Assembly (NCBI GenBank): GCA_003513765.1
Contig: DONT01000006.1
Span: 173,032-237,031, forward strand
DNA length: 64,000 nucleotides
Origin: Jeotgalicoccus sp.
GTDB lineage: Bacteria > Bacillota > Bacilli > Staphylococcales > Salinicoccaceae
Direction of reading: 5' to 3'
Of this stretch, positions 18,050 to 28,910 are shown piece after piece (the first letter of the stretch is position 1; each line of letters begins with the position of its first letter). The notes under the pieces were generated by a model. The model ran no database searches, was not told where the DNA came from, and saw nothing but the letters and a program-made list of their open reading frames with translations. The position numbers were made by a program, and so were the translations under genes.

Positions 18050-19369
18050 TTGTCTGAGAAACCAAAGACACAAGATATGAAATATGAAACATTCGATGCT
18101 TTATATAAAAATAATACAACTAAAGCATTGACTGAACGTGCGAAAAGTTTACGTTTATCGAATTACAGTAAATTAAATAAGAAAGAATTAGTTCTTGCGA
18201 TTCTGGAAGCTGAAATGGAAAAAGACGGGAACTATTATATGGAGGGCATTCTCGATGATATCCAGCAGGACGGCTACGGTTTCCTCCGTACGGTAAACTA
18301 TTCAAAAGGTGAGAAGGATATTTATATATCTGCATCACAGATTCGCCGTTTTGAACTTAAAAAAGGGGATAAAGTTACCGGTAAGGTCCGCAAGCCTAAA
18401 GAGAATGAAAAGTATTACGGCCTTCTCCAGGTCGACTTTATTAACGACCATAACGCTGAAGAAGTGAAGAAGCGTCCGCATTTCCAAGCATTGACACCGT
18501 TATATCCGGATGAGCGTATCCGTCTTGAAAACGAGCCGGCTGATATGTCGACGCGTATTATGGATCTCGTTACACCGATTGGTTTCGGTCAGCGCGGCAT
18601 GATTGTTGCGCCTCCTAAAGCGGGTAAAACATCATTATTAAAAGAAATTGCCCAGGCAATTACGACGAATCATCCGAATGTGAAGCTTTTTATCCTCTTA
18701 ATCGGCGAGCGTCCGGAAGAGGTTACGGATTTGGAGCGTTCAGTTGAAAATGCTGATGTTGTGCATTCGACTTTCGATGAGCCGCCTCAGCATCACGTTA
18801 AAGTTGCAGAATTATTACTGGAACGTGCGAAACGCCTCGTTGAAATGGGCGAGGATGTTATTATTTTAATGGACTCGATTACGCGTCTGGCACGGGCTTA
18901 CAACTTAGTAATTCCGGCATCCGGCCGTACATTATCGGGTGGTCTCGATCCTGCGAGTTTACACCGTCCGAAACATTTCTTCGGTGCGGCACGCAATATC
19001 GAAGCGGGCGGCAGCCTGACGATTTTGTCGACTGCCCTTGTTGATACGGGCAGCCGTATGGACGATGTTATTTATGAAGAATTTAAAGGGACGGGGAACA
19101 TGGAACTTCACCTCGACCGTAATTTAAGTGAACGCCGTATTTATCCGGCAATCGATATCAGACGTTCAAGCACGCGTAAAGAAGAACTGCTGCTCGATAA
19201 AAAAGAACTTGAAATTTTATGGCAGCTGCGAAATCTGTTTAAGGATTCTTCAGACTTTACAGAGCGTTTCCTCCGAATTTTAAAAACAACGAAGACGAAC
19301 GAAGAGTTCTTCGACGTGCTGAGAGACCGCATGGTAAGCTCTCAGAAGACAGGGAAACCGGTTATATAA
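18050..19369 (+). CDS. rho: Transcription termination factor Rho
   Basis: Rho is the hexameric RNA-dependent ATPase that ends untranslated transcripts. The protein (about 439 residues) has the Rho-N helical domain (YSKLNKKELVLAILEAE), the cold-shock-like RNA-binding domain GILDDIQQDGYGFLR, Walker A APPKAGKTSLL, Walker B VIILMDSITRLARAYN, and the R-loop region LVDTGSRMD. I prefer TTG 18050, spaced correctly from AGGAAGTGG; GTG 18041 (within that SD) and ATG 18077 are alternatives. It is followed by rpmE2 under its own promoter. Confidence 0.96.
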   Translation: MSEKPKTQDMKYETFDALYKNNTTKALTERAKSLRLSNYSKLNKKELVLAILEAEMEKDGNYYMEGILDDIQQDGYGFLRTVNYSKGEKDIYISASQIRRFELKKGDKVTGKVRKPKENEKYYGLLQVDFINDHNAEEVKKRPHFQALTPLYPDERIRLENEPADMSTRIMDLVTPIGFGQRGMIVAPPKAGKTSLLKEIAQAITTNHPNVKLFILLIGERPEEVTDLERSVENADVVHSTFDEPPQHHVKVAELLLERAKRLVEMGEDVIILMDSITRLARAYNLVIPASGRTLSGGLDPASLHRPKHFFGAARNIEAGGSLTILSTALVDTGSRMDDVIYEEFKGTGNMELHLDRNLSERRIYPAIDIRRSSTRKEELLLDKKELEILWQLRNLFKDSSDFTERFLRILKTTKTNEEFFDVLRDRMVSSQKTGKPVI

Positions 19370-19384
19370 TTTTCCGCACGGATA

Positions 19385-19413
19385 TTGATTTTTACAGCCG
19401 CAGCATGTATAAT
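19385..19413 (+). promoter_or_regulatory. rpmE2 promoter
   Basis: TTGATT (19385-19390), 17-bp spacer, perfect TATAAT (19408-19413). A leader of roughly 65 nt follows, with a small GTGG/CCAC hairpin at 19427-19440. Confidence 0.75.
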
Positions 19414-19485
19414 GGCAAAGTAATGCGTGGTGATAGCCACAAATAACTCTGTTCCAGATGGTCCAGGGCAAAGGAGCTGACAATT

Positions 19486-19746
19486 ATGAAACAAGGAATT
19501 CATCCTGAATACAAAAAAGTAATCTTTTTAGATTCAACTACAGATTTTAAATTCTTAAGTGGATCTACACGTACTTCTTCTGAAACTATGGAGTGGGAAG
19601 ATGGTAACGAATACCCGGTTATTCGTTTAGATATCTCTTCTGATTCACACCCGTTCTACACAGGACGTCAGAAGTTCGCATCTGCAGATGGCCGTGTTGA
19701 GAAATTCAACAAAAAATTCGGTCTTAAATCAAGCAACCAAGAATAA
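19486..19746 (+). CDS. rpmE2: 50S ribosomal protein L31 type B
   Basis: The 86-residue protein matches the zinc-independent L31 paralogue: [28 protein letters not shown] and [13 protein letters not shown] are diagnostic, and there are no cysteines, so it is the C-minus (type B, YtiA-like) form. In Bacillus the type B form replaces zinc-containing L31 at low zinc; in staphylococci it is the only L31 and lies next to rho, as here. A strong AAAGGAG precedes ATG 19486. Confidence 0.96.
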   Translation: MKQGIHPEYKKVIFLDSTTDFKFLSGSTRTSSETMEWEDGNEYPVIRLDISSDSHPFYTGRQKFASADGRVEKFNKKFGLKSSNQE

Positions 19747-19755
19747 CAAAATTTC

Positions 19756-19788
19756 AACTGCACTGAGATTCTCAGTGCAGTTTTTTTG
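19756..19788 (+). terminator. rpmE2 terminator
   Basis: A perfect 12-bp stem (19756-19767 with 19771-19782), loop ATT, followed by seven Ts. Confidence 0.93.
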
Positions 19789-19846
19789 TCTTAAAAATAT
19801 GCTATAATAAAGTAACTAAAAAGTACCAGGAAAAGGACGTATTCTT

Positions 19847-20926
19847 ATGTTTGATCAACTCGAAATAATAGAAAATCGATATGAACAGTTAACTGAATTA
19901 CTCAGCGACCCCGATGTTGTCAGCGATCCTGACAAACTGCGCACGTATTCTAAAGAGCAAAGCGATATTCACGATACTGTTGAAGTGTTCCGCGTCTACA
20001 GAGGACATATGGAAACAATTGAAGAATCTAAAGAAATGCTGAAAGAAACAGATGATCCGGAAATGATTGAAATGCTGAAAGAAGAAATTTCAGAGTCTGA
20101 AAGCATGCTGCCGAAACTGGAAGAGGACTTAAAAATTCTTATCATCCCGAAAGACCCGAATGACGATAAAAACGTTATTATGGAAATTCGCGGTGCTGCT
20201 GGCGGCGACGAAGCACAGATTTTTGCAGGAGATCTGTTTAGAATGTATTCAAGATATGCCGAAGACCAGGGATGGCGCACGGAAACTGTTGACTCATCAA
20301 GCAGTGAACATGGCGGATTCAAAGAAATCAGTTTCCTGATTCAGGGTAAAGGTGCATTCTCAAAACTTAAGTTTGAAAATGGAGCCCACCGCGTTCAGCG
20401 TGTACCTGAAACAGAATCAGGAGGACGTATTCACACGTCTACTGCGACTGTTGCAGTCTTGCCTGAGGTAGAAGATGTAGAGGTAAATATCCGCAACGAA
20501 GATATTAAAATTGATACGTACCGTTCAAGCGGGGCCGGCGGACAGCACGTTAACACGACTGACTCGGCAGTTCGTATTACTCACCTGCCAAGCGGCACGG
20601 TAGTAACATCGCAGGATGAAAAATCACAGATTAAAAACAGAGAACGCGCAATGAAAGTACTTAAAGCGCGCGTTTACGATATGATGCAGCAGGAAGCACA
20701 TGCGGAATATGCTGAAAAGAGAAAATCAGCAGTAGGAACAGGAGACCGCTCTGAACGTATCCGTACGTATAATTATCCGCAAAACCGTGTAACTGATCAC
20801 CGCATCGGTTTAACAATTCAAAAACTTGATCAGGTTATTGACGGGAATCTTGACGAAATTATCGAGGCTCTCGCAATTGAAGAACAAACTTCGAAACTGG
20901 AAGAATTGAACAATGAAACAATATAA
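19847..20926 (+). CDS. prfA: Peptide chain release factor 1
   Basis: RF1 reads UAA and UAG and releases nascent peptide. The 359-residue protein has the peptidyl-tRNA hydrolysis motif GGQ in [22 protein letters not shown] and the class I domain segment [21 protein letters not shown]. In S. aureus tdk lies between rpmE2 and prfA; it is absent here, with only a 59-bp gap carrying a TATAAT at 19803. The next gene, prmC, encodes the methyltransferase for the GGQ glutamine and overlaps by 14 bp. Confidence 0.97.
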   Translation: MFDQLEIIENRYEQLTELLSDPDVVSDPDKLRTYSKEQSDIHDTVEVFRVYRGHMETIEESKEMLKETDDPEMIEMLKEEISESESMLPKLEEDLKILIIPKDPNDDKNVIMEIRGAAGGDEAQIFAGDLFRMYSRYAEDQGWRTETVDSSSSEHGGFKEISFLIQGKGAFSKLKFENGAHRVQRVPETESGGRIHTSTATVAVLPEVEDVEVNIRNEDIKIDTYRSSGAGGQHVNTTDSAVRITHLPSGTVVTSQDEKSQIKNRERAMKVLKARVYDMMQQEAHAEYAEKRKSAVGTGDRSERIRTYNYPQNRVTDHRIGLTIQKLDQVIDGNLDEIIEALAIEEQTSKLEELNNETI

Positions 20927-21767
20927 AGCAGTACTTAAAGAGGCGGAAGCCTCTTTAAGTCTATCTGGGCAGGAAATACGCGTAGCATCAATTGTAATGG
21001 ATGAACTATTCGAAATGAATTTTGCACAGCTGATGATCCGCGGAGAAGATATGATGCCGAAAGAGGATTATAAAAAATTTACATCAGTCATTGAACGGGT
21101 CTGCCGGAATGAACCCTATCAGTATGTACTCGGAGAAGCTTATTTTTATGATGCTTACTTTAAGGTAACACCGGACACGCTGATTCCGAGAAATGAAACA
21201 GAAGAGCTTGTCGAATTTGTTCTGAAAAATGAAAGTGATACCGGCTTAACAGCTGTCGATATCGGCACCGGCAGCGGTGCAATCGGTTTAACATTAGCTC
21301 GGCACTGGCAATTAAATAAGTTAATAGTTACGGATCTGTCAGCGGGTGCCCTCGTTACAGCTAAAAAGAACGGGGAACGTCTCGGAGTCAATGTTGAATA
21401 TTTAGAGGGCGGCTTATTTGCACCATTAGTGGATAAAGAAATTAAAGCTGATATAATCATCTCTAATCCTCCATATATAAGCGAGGATGAGAAACACCTT
21501 ATGACACCGTCCGTTCTTGAATACGAACCTGATACAGCACTGTTTGCAGACGATAATGGACTGGCGCTTTATAAAGCTATGATCCGCAGGCTCTCAGATG
21601 TGCTGAAACCCGGCGGCAGGGTATATTTTGAAATCGGCTTTAACCAGGCAGATGCATTAAAGGAATATATCGGCAGTGTCTGGCCGGGAACTTTTGTGCA
21701 GGTAGTTAAAGACATTAATCAGCAAGATCGAATATTACATTTTACGTGGGGTGAACAAAATGACTAA
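20913..21767 (+). CDS. prmC: Release factor glutamine methyltransferase
   Basis: PrmC methylates the glutamine of the GGQ motif in RF1 and RF2. The 284-residue protein has an N-terminal helical domain, the SAM-binding motif [15 protein letters not shown], and the glutamine/adenine-specific NPPYIS catalytic motif (in [12 protein letters not shown]). Overlap with prfA and, downstream, with the ywlC-like gene by 8 bp shows tight coupling. A perfect 11-bp inverted repeat lies inside the first codons (20934-20959), which may influence its translation relative to prfA. Confidence 0.95.
   Translation: MKQYKAVLKEAEASLSLSGQEIRVASIVMDELFEMNFAQLMIRGEDMMPKEDYKKFTSVIERVCRNEPYQYVLGEAYFYDAYFKVTPDTLIPRNETEELVEFVLKNESDTGLTAVDIGTGSGAIGLTLARHWQLNKLIVTDLSAGALVTAKKNGERLGVNVEYLEGGLFAPLVDKEIKADIIISNPPYISEDEKHLMTPSVLEYEPDTALFADDNGLALYKAMIRRLSDVLKPGGRVYFEIGFNQADALKEYIGSVWPGTFVQVVKDINQQDRILHFTWGEQND
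20934..20959 (+). other. Perfect hairpin at the prfA/prmC junction
   Basis: CTTAAAGAGGC (20934-20944) and GCCTCTTTAAG (20949-20959) are exact inverse complements separated by GGAA, a GNRA-type tetraloop. The stem is 8 bases past the prfA stop and within prmC codons 8 to 16. No T-run follows, so it is not a classical terminator. Confidence 0.85.
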
Positions 21768-22809
21768 GATATGGAAAATTACCGAAGCGGATTTAACTGA
21801 CGAGAGTAAAAAAGAAGAGCTCCATGAACAGCTGGAAGAAATAAAAATTGCTTTTACCTACGGTGAAATTATCGGTATCCCGACGGAAACAGTGTATGGT
21901 CTTGCAGCTGATGCCAGGAACGGAGAGGCAATTAATAAGATTTTTTCCGCCAAAGGACGTCCTGGAGATAATCCTTTAATTATACATATACATGATATCA
22001 GCCAGCTGAAAGATTTTACGGCGGTTCTTGATGCACGCGTGACGAAATTAATGGAGGCGTTTTGGCCTGGCCCGATATCTTTTATCCTGCCTTTAAAAGG
22101 AGATTATCTGTCCACAAATGCAGTAGCTGAGCTTGATTCTGTAGCGGTGCGCATGCCGAGCCATCCGGTAGGAAGGAAAGTGCTGCAATATGCTGATATG
22201 CCGCTTGCCGCTCCGAGCGCTAATATCAGCGGCAAACCGTCGCCGACAAATGCCCAGCATGTTATTGACGATCTTGAAGATAAAGTGTACGGCGTTATCG
22301 ACAGCGAGTCGGCAATTTACGGTATCGAAAGCACTGTGCTCGACTGCACGCAGTTCCCTTACAGAATTGCCCGCCCGGGTGCTGTGACGAAAGAAGAACT
22401 GGAAGAAGTGCTGGAGACAGCTGTCGATACTGTAAATGAACAAACAGATAAACCGATTTCACCAGGTATGAAATACAAACACTATGCGCCGAGGCAGCCG
22501 CTGATTGTTATCGAAGGCGGCATCAATAATAATACCAGGCTGCCTGTCGGACGAGATCAGAAAGTGGGCGTTATTGCACCGGAAACGAGCAGGGAATTCG
22601 TCGGTGAAGACGTGCAGTTTATCAGTCTGTGCCGGGAGCGGGACAGCTATAAAGAAGCGGCGCGGAATTTATACTCAGCTTTACGTATTATGGATACATC
22701 GGACGTTGATATTATTTTCATACACGGTTTTGATAAAGTGCCGGAATCTGAAGGACTGATGAACCGTGTGTATAAAGCGACGGGGAATGAAGTGATTCAG
22801 GGTGAATAA
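21760..22809 (+). CDS. ywlC: Threonylcarbamoyl-AMP synthase (Sua5/YwlC type)
   Basis: This enzyme makes threonylcarbamoyl-AMP from threonine, bicarbonate and ATP for the t6A37 modification of ANN-decoding tRNAs. The 349-residue length means both the YrdC-like catalytic domain (GEIIGIPTETVYGLAADA, then FSAKGRPGDNPLIIHI) and the C-terminal Sua5 domain (from about residue 240) are present. ATG 21760 follows GTGGGGTG; a GTG at 21751 is within that site. It overlaps prmC by 8 bp and the next gene by 8 bp, as in the Bacillus ywlC-ywlE order. Confidence 0.93.
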   Translation: MTKIWKITEADLTDESKKEELHEQLEEIKIAFTYGEIIGIPTETVYGLAADARNGEAINKIFSAKGRPGDNPLIIHIHDISQLKDFTAVLDARVTKLMEAFWPGPISFILPLKGDYLSTNAVAELDSVAVRMPSHPVGRKVLQYADMPLAAPSANISGKPSPTNAQHVIDDLEDKVYGVIDSESAIYGIESTVLDCTQFPYRIARPGAVTKEELEEVLETAVDTVNEQTDKPISPGMKYKHYAPRQPLIVIEGGINNNTRLPVGRDQKVGVIAPETSREFVGEDVQFISLCRERDSYKEAARNLYSALRIMDTSDVDIIFIHGFDKVPESEGLMNRVYKATGNEVIQGE

Positions 22810-23212
22810 AATAATTTTTGTCTGTACCGGTAATACGTGCCGCAGTCCGCTGGCAGAAAGCTACGCACGCATGAAGTATCCGCATGTGGACATTTCATCA
22901 CGGGGGCTCTACGTTGTAGACAGCGAGACGAGCAGCCAGTCGCTGTCTATTATAGAAGCCGCTGGATTGCCGGCGCCGTCAAAGCCTGAACAGCTGACAG
23001 CAGACGATGCGAAAAACAGTATGCTGCTCGTTATGGGAGACAGTCATAAGAATATAATTCTGGAACATTACCCTGCAGCAGAAGTCAAACTTATATCCGA
23101 ATATGCCGGTGGTGAAATGAAAAATATACCAGACCCATACGGCGGCACAAAAGTGCAATACGAAGATGTATTTATGCATTTGAAAAAATACATCGATAAA
23201 TTTAACTTGTAA
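22802..23212 (+). CDS. ywlE: Low-molecular-weight protein phosphatase, arginine phosphatase type
   Basis: The 136-residue protein has the CX5R loop near its N terminus, VCTGNTCRS (Cys8, Arg14), and the general-acid loop IPDPYGG. The residue before the second Cys is Thr12, corresponding to Thr11 of Bacillus YwlE, which confers specificity for phospho-arginine over phospho-tyrosine. YwlE reverses McsB arginine phosphorylation of proteins destined for ClpCP. GTG 22802 overlaps the stop of the upstream gene. A partner mcsB is not in the window. Confidence 0.9.
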   Translation: MNKIIFVCTGNTCRSPLAESYARMKYPHVDISSRGLYVVDSETSSQSLSIIEAAGLPAPSKPEQLTADDAKNSMLLVMGDSHKNIILEHYPAAEVKLISEYAGGEMKNIPDPYGGTKVQYEDVFMHLKKYIDKFNL

Positions 23213-23275
23213 GCCCGGTAATCTTTTGAAACTCTTAATGCTGATGGTTATAATATGTTCTAAGGAGATGAGTGT

Positions 23276-23704
23276 ATGAAAGTTGTAATTGCATCCGACC
23301 ATGGCGGAATCAATTTAAAAAAGGCCGTTACGGAATATTTAACAGAAAAGAAAATTGATTTTACAGATCTCGGACCAGCTACTTCGGATTCCGTGGATTA
23401 CCCGGATTATGCTAAGCCGGTGGCAGAAAAAGTAGCAGCAGGAGAATATGATAAAGGTATTTTAATTTGCGGTACCGGTATCGGTATGAATATTACTGCA
23501 AATAAAACAAAAGGTATTCGCTGTGCACTCGTACACGATACGTTTTCAGCAAAAGCAACACGCGCACATAATGATTCCAACGTACTCGCGATGGGTGAAA
23601 GAGTTATCGGCCCTGGTCTCGCACTTGAAGTGGTGGACACATGGCTGAACACTGAATTTGAGGGTGGTAGACATGAAAGACGCGTTTGTAAGATTGAAGA
23701 ATGA
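23276..23704 (+). CDS. rpiB: Ribose-5-phosphate isomerase B / sugar-phosphate isomerase
   Basis: The 142-residue protein has the RpiB/LacAB fold signature: MKVVIASDHGG (residues 1-11), then LICGTGIGMNITANK with the catalytic cysteine, and HNDSNVLAMGERV. It interconverts ribulose-5-phosphate and ribose-5-phosphate. AAGGAGATG precedes ATG 23276. It overlaps the DUF436 gene by 32 bp, the same arrangement as ywlF-ywlG in Bacillus. Confidence 0.92.
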   Translation: MKVVIASDHGGINLKKAVTEYLTEKKIDFTDLGPATSDSVDYPDYAKPVAEKVAAGEYDKGILICGTGIGMNITANKTKGIRCALVHDTFSAKATRAHNDSNVLAMGERVIGPGLALEVVDTWLNTEFEGGRHERRVCKIEE

Positions 23705-24221
23705 TTTACAGACACTGACTGATGATTTATATGAAGCAGAATTTTTTACGCCGGAGAAAGTACTTGTTATCGGATGTTCGACATCGGAGACTATAGGAAA
23801 GCACATCGGCAAAAGCAGTTCGGATGAAGCGGCAGAAGTAATATACAGCCACTTCTCTAAAATTGCAGACGAGGAAAATATGCATTTGTTATTTCAGGGA
23901 TGCGAGCATATTAACCGCTCTCTGACAACGTCAAGACACACGATGGAAGCATTGAAGCTGGAAGAAGTTACAGTAGTGCCGCACAAAGAAGCGGGAGGCA
24001 GCTTAAGCGAACTTGCTTATAAAGAAATTGCGGATTCTGTTGTTGTTGAATCTGTTACTGCAGACCGCGGCATTGATATTGGCCAGACACTGATTGGTAT
24101 GCACTTAAAATATGTGGCGATACCGGTAAGAACGTCTGTTAAAACAGTTGGCGAAGCAGTTGTGACGATAGCAACAACCCGTCCGAAATTAGTCGGCGGA
24201 CCAAGAGCGCATTATAAATAA
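23673..24221 (+). CDS. ywlG: DUF436 / TIGR01440 family protein (YwlG)
   Basis: The 182-residue protein is conserved in Firmicutes next to rpiB and glyA but has no established activity. Visible conserved segments are [39 protein letters not shown] and [14 protein letters not shown] use ATG 23673, six bases after GAGGGTGG, in preference to TTG 23658. It ends 13 bp before glyA and is presumably cotranscribed with it. Function unknown. Confidence 0.85.
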   Translation: MKDAFVRLKNDLQTLTDDLYEAEFFTPEKVLVIGCSTSETIGKHIGKSSSDEAAEVIYSHFSKIADEENMHLLFQGCEHINRSLTTSRHTMEALKLEEVTVVPHKEAGGSLSELAYKEIADSVVVESVTADRGIDIGQTLIGMHLKYVAIPVRTSVKTVGEAVVTIATTRPKLVGGPRAHYK

Positions 24222-24234
24222 AGGGGAGAACACA

Positions 24235-25470
24235 ATGTCTAATATTAAATCACAAGATCCACAGGTACAGGAAGTTATTGAGAAAGAACTAGAAAGACAA
24301 AATAACAACATCGAACTTATCGCGAGTGAAAACTTCGTTTCACCTGCAGTACTGGAAGCACAGGGTTCTATTTTAACGAACAAATATGCAGAAGGATATC
24401 CGGGTAAACGCTACTACGGTGGATGTGAACATGTAGACGTTGTGGAAAACCTCGCACGCGACCGTGCAAAAGAAATATTTGGTGCAGAACACGCCAACGT
24501 ACAGCCGCATTCAGGCTCTCAGGCAAACATGGCTGTATACTTTTCGGTTCTTCAGCCCGGAGACAAAGTGCTCGGCATGGATTTATCGCACGGTGGGCAT
24601 TTAACACACGGTTCACCTGTTAACTTCAGCGGGAAATTGTTTAACTTCCTGTCTTACGGTGTTGAAAAAGATACTGAAACAATCGATTACGATAAAGTAA
24701 TGGAAATCGCTAAAAAAGAACAGCCTAAAATGATCGTTGCCGGCGGCAGTGCATACGTTAAAACACTGGACTTTAAAAAATTCCGTGAAATCGCTGATGA
24801 AGTCGGTGCATATCTCCTTGTAGATATGGCGCATATCGCAGGACTTGTTGCAGCAGGACTGCACCCGAATCCGGTACCGCATGCTGATTTTGTAACATCA
24901 ACTACACATAAAACATTACGCGGACCGCGCGGAGGATTAATTTTAACAACTGCAGAACATGCTAAAGCTGTTGATAAAAATATTTTCCCTGGTATTCAAG
25001 GCGGACCTTTAATGCATGTTATCGGAGCGAAAGCCGTGGCATTCGGTGAAGCAATGCAGCCGGAATTTAAAGCATACCAGCAGCGTGTTCTGGATAATGC
25101 GAAAGCGTTGGCTGAGTCACTCGCTGACGGCGGTCTTCGTATCGTTTCAGGTATGACAGATAACCACCTTGTACTCGTCGATGTTAAGACTTTTGGTCTG
25201 ACAGGAAAAGTGGCTGAGGAAGCACTTGATGAAGTCGGTATCACTGTTAATAAAAATACAATTCCATTTGATGAAGCATCGCCATTCGTGACGAGCGGTA
25301 TCCGCCTCGGAACGCCTGCGATGACAACGCGTGGATTTACAACAGAAGATATGACAGAAGTGGGTCATATTATCGTTGAAACACTGACGCGTGTTAAAAA
25401 TGAAGAGAATCTGGATGGGATTTCAGATAAAGTTACTAAATTAACAGGAAAGTACCCACTATACAAATAA
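24235..25470 (+). CDS. glyA: Serine hydroxymethyltransferase
   Basis: GlyA converts serine and tetrahydrofolate to glycine and methylene-tetrahydrofolate, with PLP. The 411-residue protein has the PLP-lysine motif [14 protein letters not shown], the N-terminal [16 protein letters not shown], and GKRYYGGCE, all hallmarks. AAGGGGAGA precedes the start. A hairpin terminator separates it from upp, although the gap is only 62 bp. Confidence 0.97.
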   Translation: MSNIKSQDPQVQEVIEKELERQNNNIELIASENFVSPAVLEAQGSILTNKYAEGYPGKRYYGGCEHVDVVENLARDRAKEIFGAEHANVQPHSGSQANMAVYFSVLQPGDKVLGMDLSHGGHLTHGSPVNFSGKLFNFLSYGVEKDTETIDYDKVMEIAKKEQPKMIVAGGSAYVKTLDFKKFREIADEVGAYLLVDMAHIAGLVAAGLHPNPVPHADFVTSTTHKTLRGPRGGLILTTAEHAKAVDKNIFPGIQGGPLMHVIGAKAVAFGEAMQPEFKAYQQRVLDNAKALAESLADGGLRIVSGMTDNHLVLVDVKTFGLTGKVAEEALDEVGITVNKNTIPFDEASPFVTSGIRLGTPAMTTRGFTTEDMTEVGHIIVETLTRVKNEENLDGISDKVTKLTGKYPLYK

Positions 25471-25487
25471 ACTGCGTTATAATATAT

Positions 25488-25515
25488 ACCGGATGGGATC
25501 ATCCGGTTAATTTTT
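25488..25515 (+). terminator. glyA terminator
   Basis: A perfect 8-bp stem (25488-25495 with 25500-25507), loop GGAT, is followed by TAATTTTT. A TATAAT-like box just upstream (25479) leaves open that it is a leader attenuator of upp. Confidence 0.65.
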
Positions 25516-25532
25516 AGAGTGGAGGAAGATAT

Positions 25533-26162
25533 ATGTCAAAGATACAAGTAATGGATCATCCGTTAATCCAGCATAAAATGAGCTATATCCGTGATGAAAA
25601 CACGTCGACTAAAGAATTCAGAGAATTGGTTGATGAAGTGGGTATGCTTATGGCTTATGAGATAACGAGAGATCTTACACTCGAAGATGTGTCAGTACAG
25701 ACACCGGTTCAGGAAACTACTGCTAAACGCCTGAGCGGAAAAAAACTGGGTATCGTCCCAATTTTACGCGCGGGCCTTGGTATGCAGGATGGTATTTTAA
25801 AACTTATTCCATCGGCTCGTGTCGGCCATATCGGATTGTACCGGGATCCTGAAACACTGAAAGCTGTTGAATACTATGCGAAGTTCCCGGGAGATATTGA
25901 AGAGCGTGATATTTTCGTTATCGACCCGATGCTTGCTACAGGCGCATCAGCGGTGGAAGCAATTACTGCAGTTAAAAAACATGGAGCGACAAAAATTCGT
26001 TTCATCTGTCTGATTGCAGCACCGGAAGGTGTAGAAGTATTAAAAGAAGCACACCCGGATGTGGATATTTACATCGCAGCACTCGATGAGAAATTGAATG
26101 AGAAGAGTTACATCGTTCCTGGCTTAGGCGATGCCGGCGACAGATTATTTGGTACACGATAA
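25533..26162 (+). CDS. upp: Uracil phosphoribosyltransferase
   Basis: Upp salvages uracil to UMP with PRPP. The 209-residue protein contains the PRPP-binding loop [15 protein letters not shown], the N-terminal [21 protein letters not shown], and a C-terminal [10 protein letters not shown] that binds uracil. GTGGAGGAAG precedes the ATG. No PyrR-type binding element is evident. The downstream mnaA starts 19 bp later. Confidence 0.97.
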   Translation: MSKIQVMDHPLIQHKMSYIRDENTSTKEFRELVDEVGMLMAYEITRDLTLEDVSVQTPVQETTAKRLSGKKLGIVPILRAGLGMQDGILKLIPSARVGHIGLYRDPETLKAVEYYAKFPGDIEERDIFVIDPMLATGASAVEAITAVKKHGATKIRFICLIAAPEGVEVLKEAHPDVDIYIAALDEKLNEKSYIVPGLGDAGDRLFGTR

Positions 26163-26181
26163 TAAATCATAGGAGATTGTT

Positions 26182-27321
26182 ATGAAAAAAATCATGGCGA
26201 TTTTCGGTACGAGACCTGAAGCTATTAAAATGGCTCCCCTTGTACTCGAAATGAAAAAAGATAAAGATATCGAACCGGTTGTAGTAGTTACCGCACAGCA
26301 CAGAGAGATGCTTGACCAGGTACTCACAACCTTCGATATTACACCGGATTACGACTTGGATATTATGAAGGCGGGCCAGACACTGTCAGAAGTTACCGGA
26401 CGTGTAATTAACGGTCTCGAATCAGTTATTAAAGAAGTGAAACCGGATATGATTTTAGTGCATGGTGATACGACAACAACTTTCGCAGGTTCACTGGCTG
26501 CGTTTTACAACGAAGTGGATATCGGACACGTTGAAGCAGGTCTCCGCACTCATAACAAATATTCACCATTTCCTGAAGAAGCTAACCGTCAGATGACAGG
26601 TGTTTTAGCTGATCTTCACTTCTCACCGACAGAAGATGCACGTCAGAATCTGCTGAATGAAGCAAAGGATGATACGAAGATTTCAGTTACTGGAAACACT
26701 GCAATCGACGCACTGGCAACAACAGTTGATGAAAACTATCACAGTGATATTATCGAAAAACATAAAGATAATAAAGTTGTGCTTTTAACAGCGCACCGAC
26801 GCGAAAATATCGGTCAGCCAATGCATAATATTTTCGGTGCAGTCCGTCAGATTGTTGACGAATTTAAAGATGTGACAGTTGTTTATCCAATGCATAAAAA
26901 CCCTAAAGTACGTGAAATTGCCGAGGAGTACTTAGGCGATCACGAGCGCGTTGAATTAATTGAGCCGCTCGATGTACTTGATTTCCATAACTTTGCTGCA
27001 AGAAGCCACCTGATCTTAACTGACTCGGGCGGGGTGCAGGAAGAAGCGCCTTCACTTGGCAAGCCGGTACTTGTACTGCGCGATACTACTGAACGTCCTG
27101 AAGGTGTTAAAGCAGGGACGCTTAAACTTGCCGGTATTGAGCAGGAAAACATTTACAACATGACAAAAGAGCTGCTGACAGATGAAGAATTGTACAATGA
27201 AATGTCACAAACGCAAAATCCTTACGGTGACGGACAGGCTTCACGCAGAATTTGCGACAACATAAAGTATTATTATGGAATAACTAAAGAAAAACCTATC
27301 AGTTTTTCTGTAAATGATTAG
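26182..27321 (+). CDS. mnaA: UDP-N-acetylglucosamine 2-epimerase (non-hydrolysing)
   Basis: The enzyme interconverts UDP-GlcNAc and UDP-ManNAc for wall teichoic acid linkage units and capsule. The 379-residue protein starts MKKIMAIFGTRPEAIKMAPL and has VHGDTTTTFAGSLAAFY, GHVEAGLRT, and the C-terminal SGGVQEEAPSLGKPVLVLRDTTERPEG, typical of the family. It stands between upp and the atp operon as in staphylococci. No clear terminator follows; a weak AACATGTT palindrome lies just past the stop. Confidence 0.95.
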   Translation: MKKIMAIFGTRPEAIKMAPLVLEMKKDKDIEPVVVVTAQHREMLDQVLTTFDITPDYDLDIMKAGQTLSEVTGRVINGLESVIKEVKPDMILVHGDTTTTFAGSLAAFYNEVDIGHVEAGLRTHNKYSPFPEEANRQMTGVLADLHFSPTEDARQNLLNEAKDDTKISVTGNTAIDALATTVDENYHSDIIEKHKDNKVVLLTAHRRENIGQPMHNIFGAVRQIVDEFKDVTVVYPMHKNPKVREIAEEYLGDHERVELIEPLDVLDFHNFAARSHLILTDSGGVQEEAPSLGKPVLVLRDTTERPEGVKAGTLKLAGIEQENIYNMTKELLTDEELYNEMSQTQNPYGDGQASRRICDNIKYYYGITKEKPISFSVND

Positions 27322-27357
27322 CAAATGTGAACATGTTGTTAAAATTTCCATATTTTG

Positions 27358-27413
27358 TTGACACAAAAATTGCACTCCTATAAAATCATTAGAGTATGTA
27401 ATTGTTTTCACAA
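27358..27413 (+). promoter_or_regulatory. atp operon promoter with Rex-like site
   Basis: Perfect TTGACA (27358-27363), 17-bp spacer, TAAAAT (27381-27386). At 27396-27413, over the start region, is an 18-bp sequence whose right half (TTCACAA) and part of the left half (TGTnA) match the Rex operator TTGTGAA-N4-TTCACAA. The promoter is strong; the Rex site is only suggestive. Confidence 0.75.
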
Positions 27414-27446
27414 CATATTGCATTACCCGGGGAGTCGTAAAAGACA

Positions 27447-28548
<1,102 letters not shown>

Positions 28549-28556
28549 TATAATAA

Positions 28557-28811
<255 letters not shown>

Positions 28812-28825
28812 GAGTCGTTATATAA

Positions 28826-28852
28826 GGCGAAGTCTTATTTGAAGATTTCGCC
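28826..28852 (+). other. Intercistronic hairpin between atpE and atpF
   Basis: An 11-bp stem with one G:U pair (28826-28836 with 28842-28852) and a 5-nt loop lies in the 99-bp gap. No good T-run follows, so it is more likely an RNA stability or processing element protecting the atpE message than a full terminator. Confidence 0.65.
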
Positions 28853-28910
28853 ATCTTATTATGTAAATAACTACGAGAGTTAGAGACTTTTTTGAAAGGA
28901 GTGTACATAG

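Noticed and set aside
25471..25532. PyrR- or purine-type regulatory RNA ahead of upp
   Set aside because: Only a single simple hairpin with a T-run is present; no conserved regulatory RNA core could be recognised.
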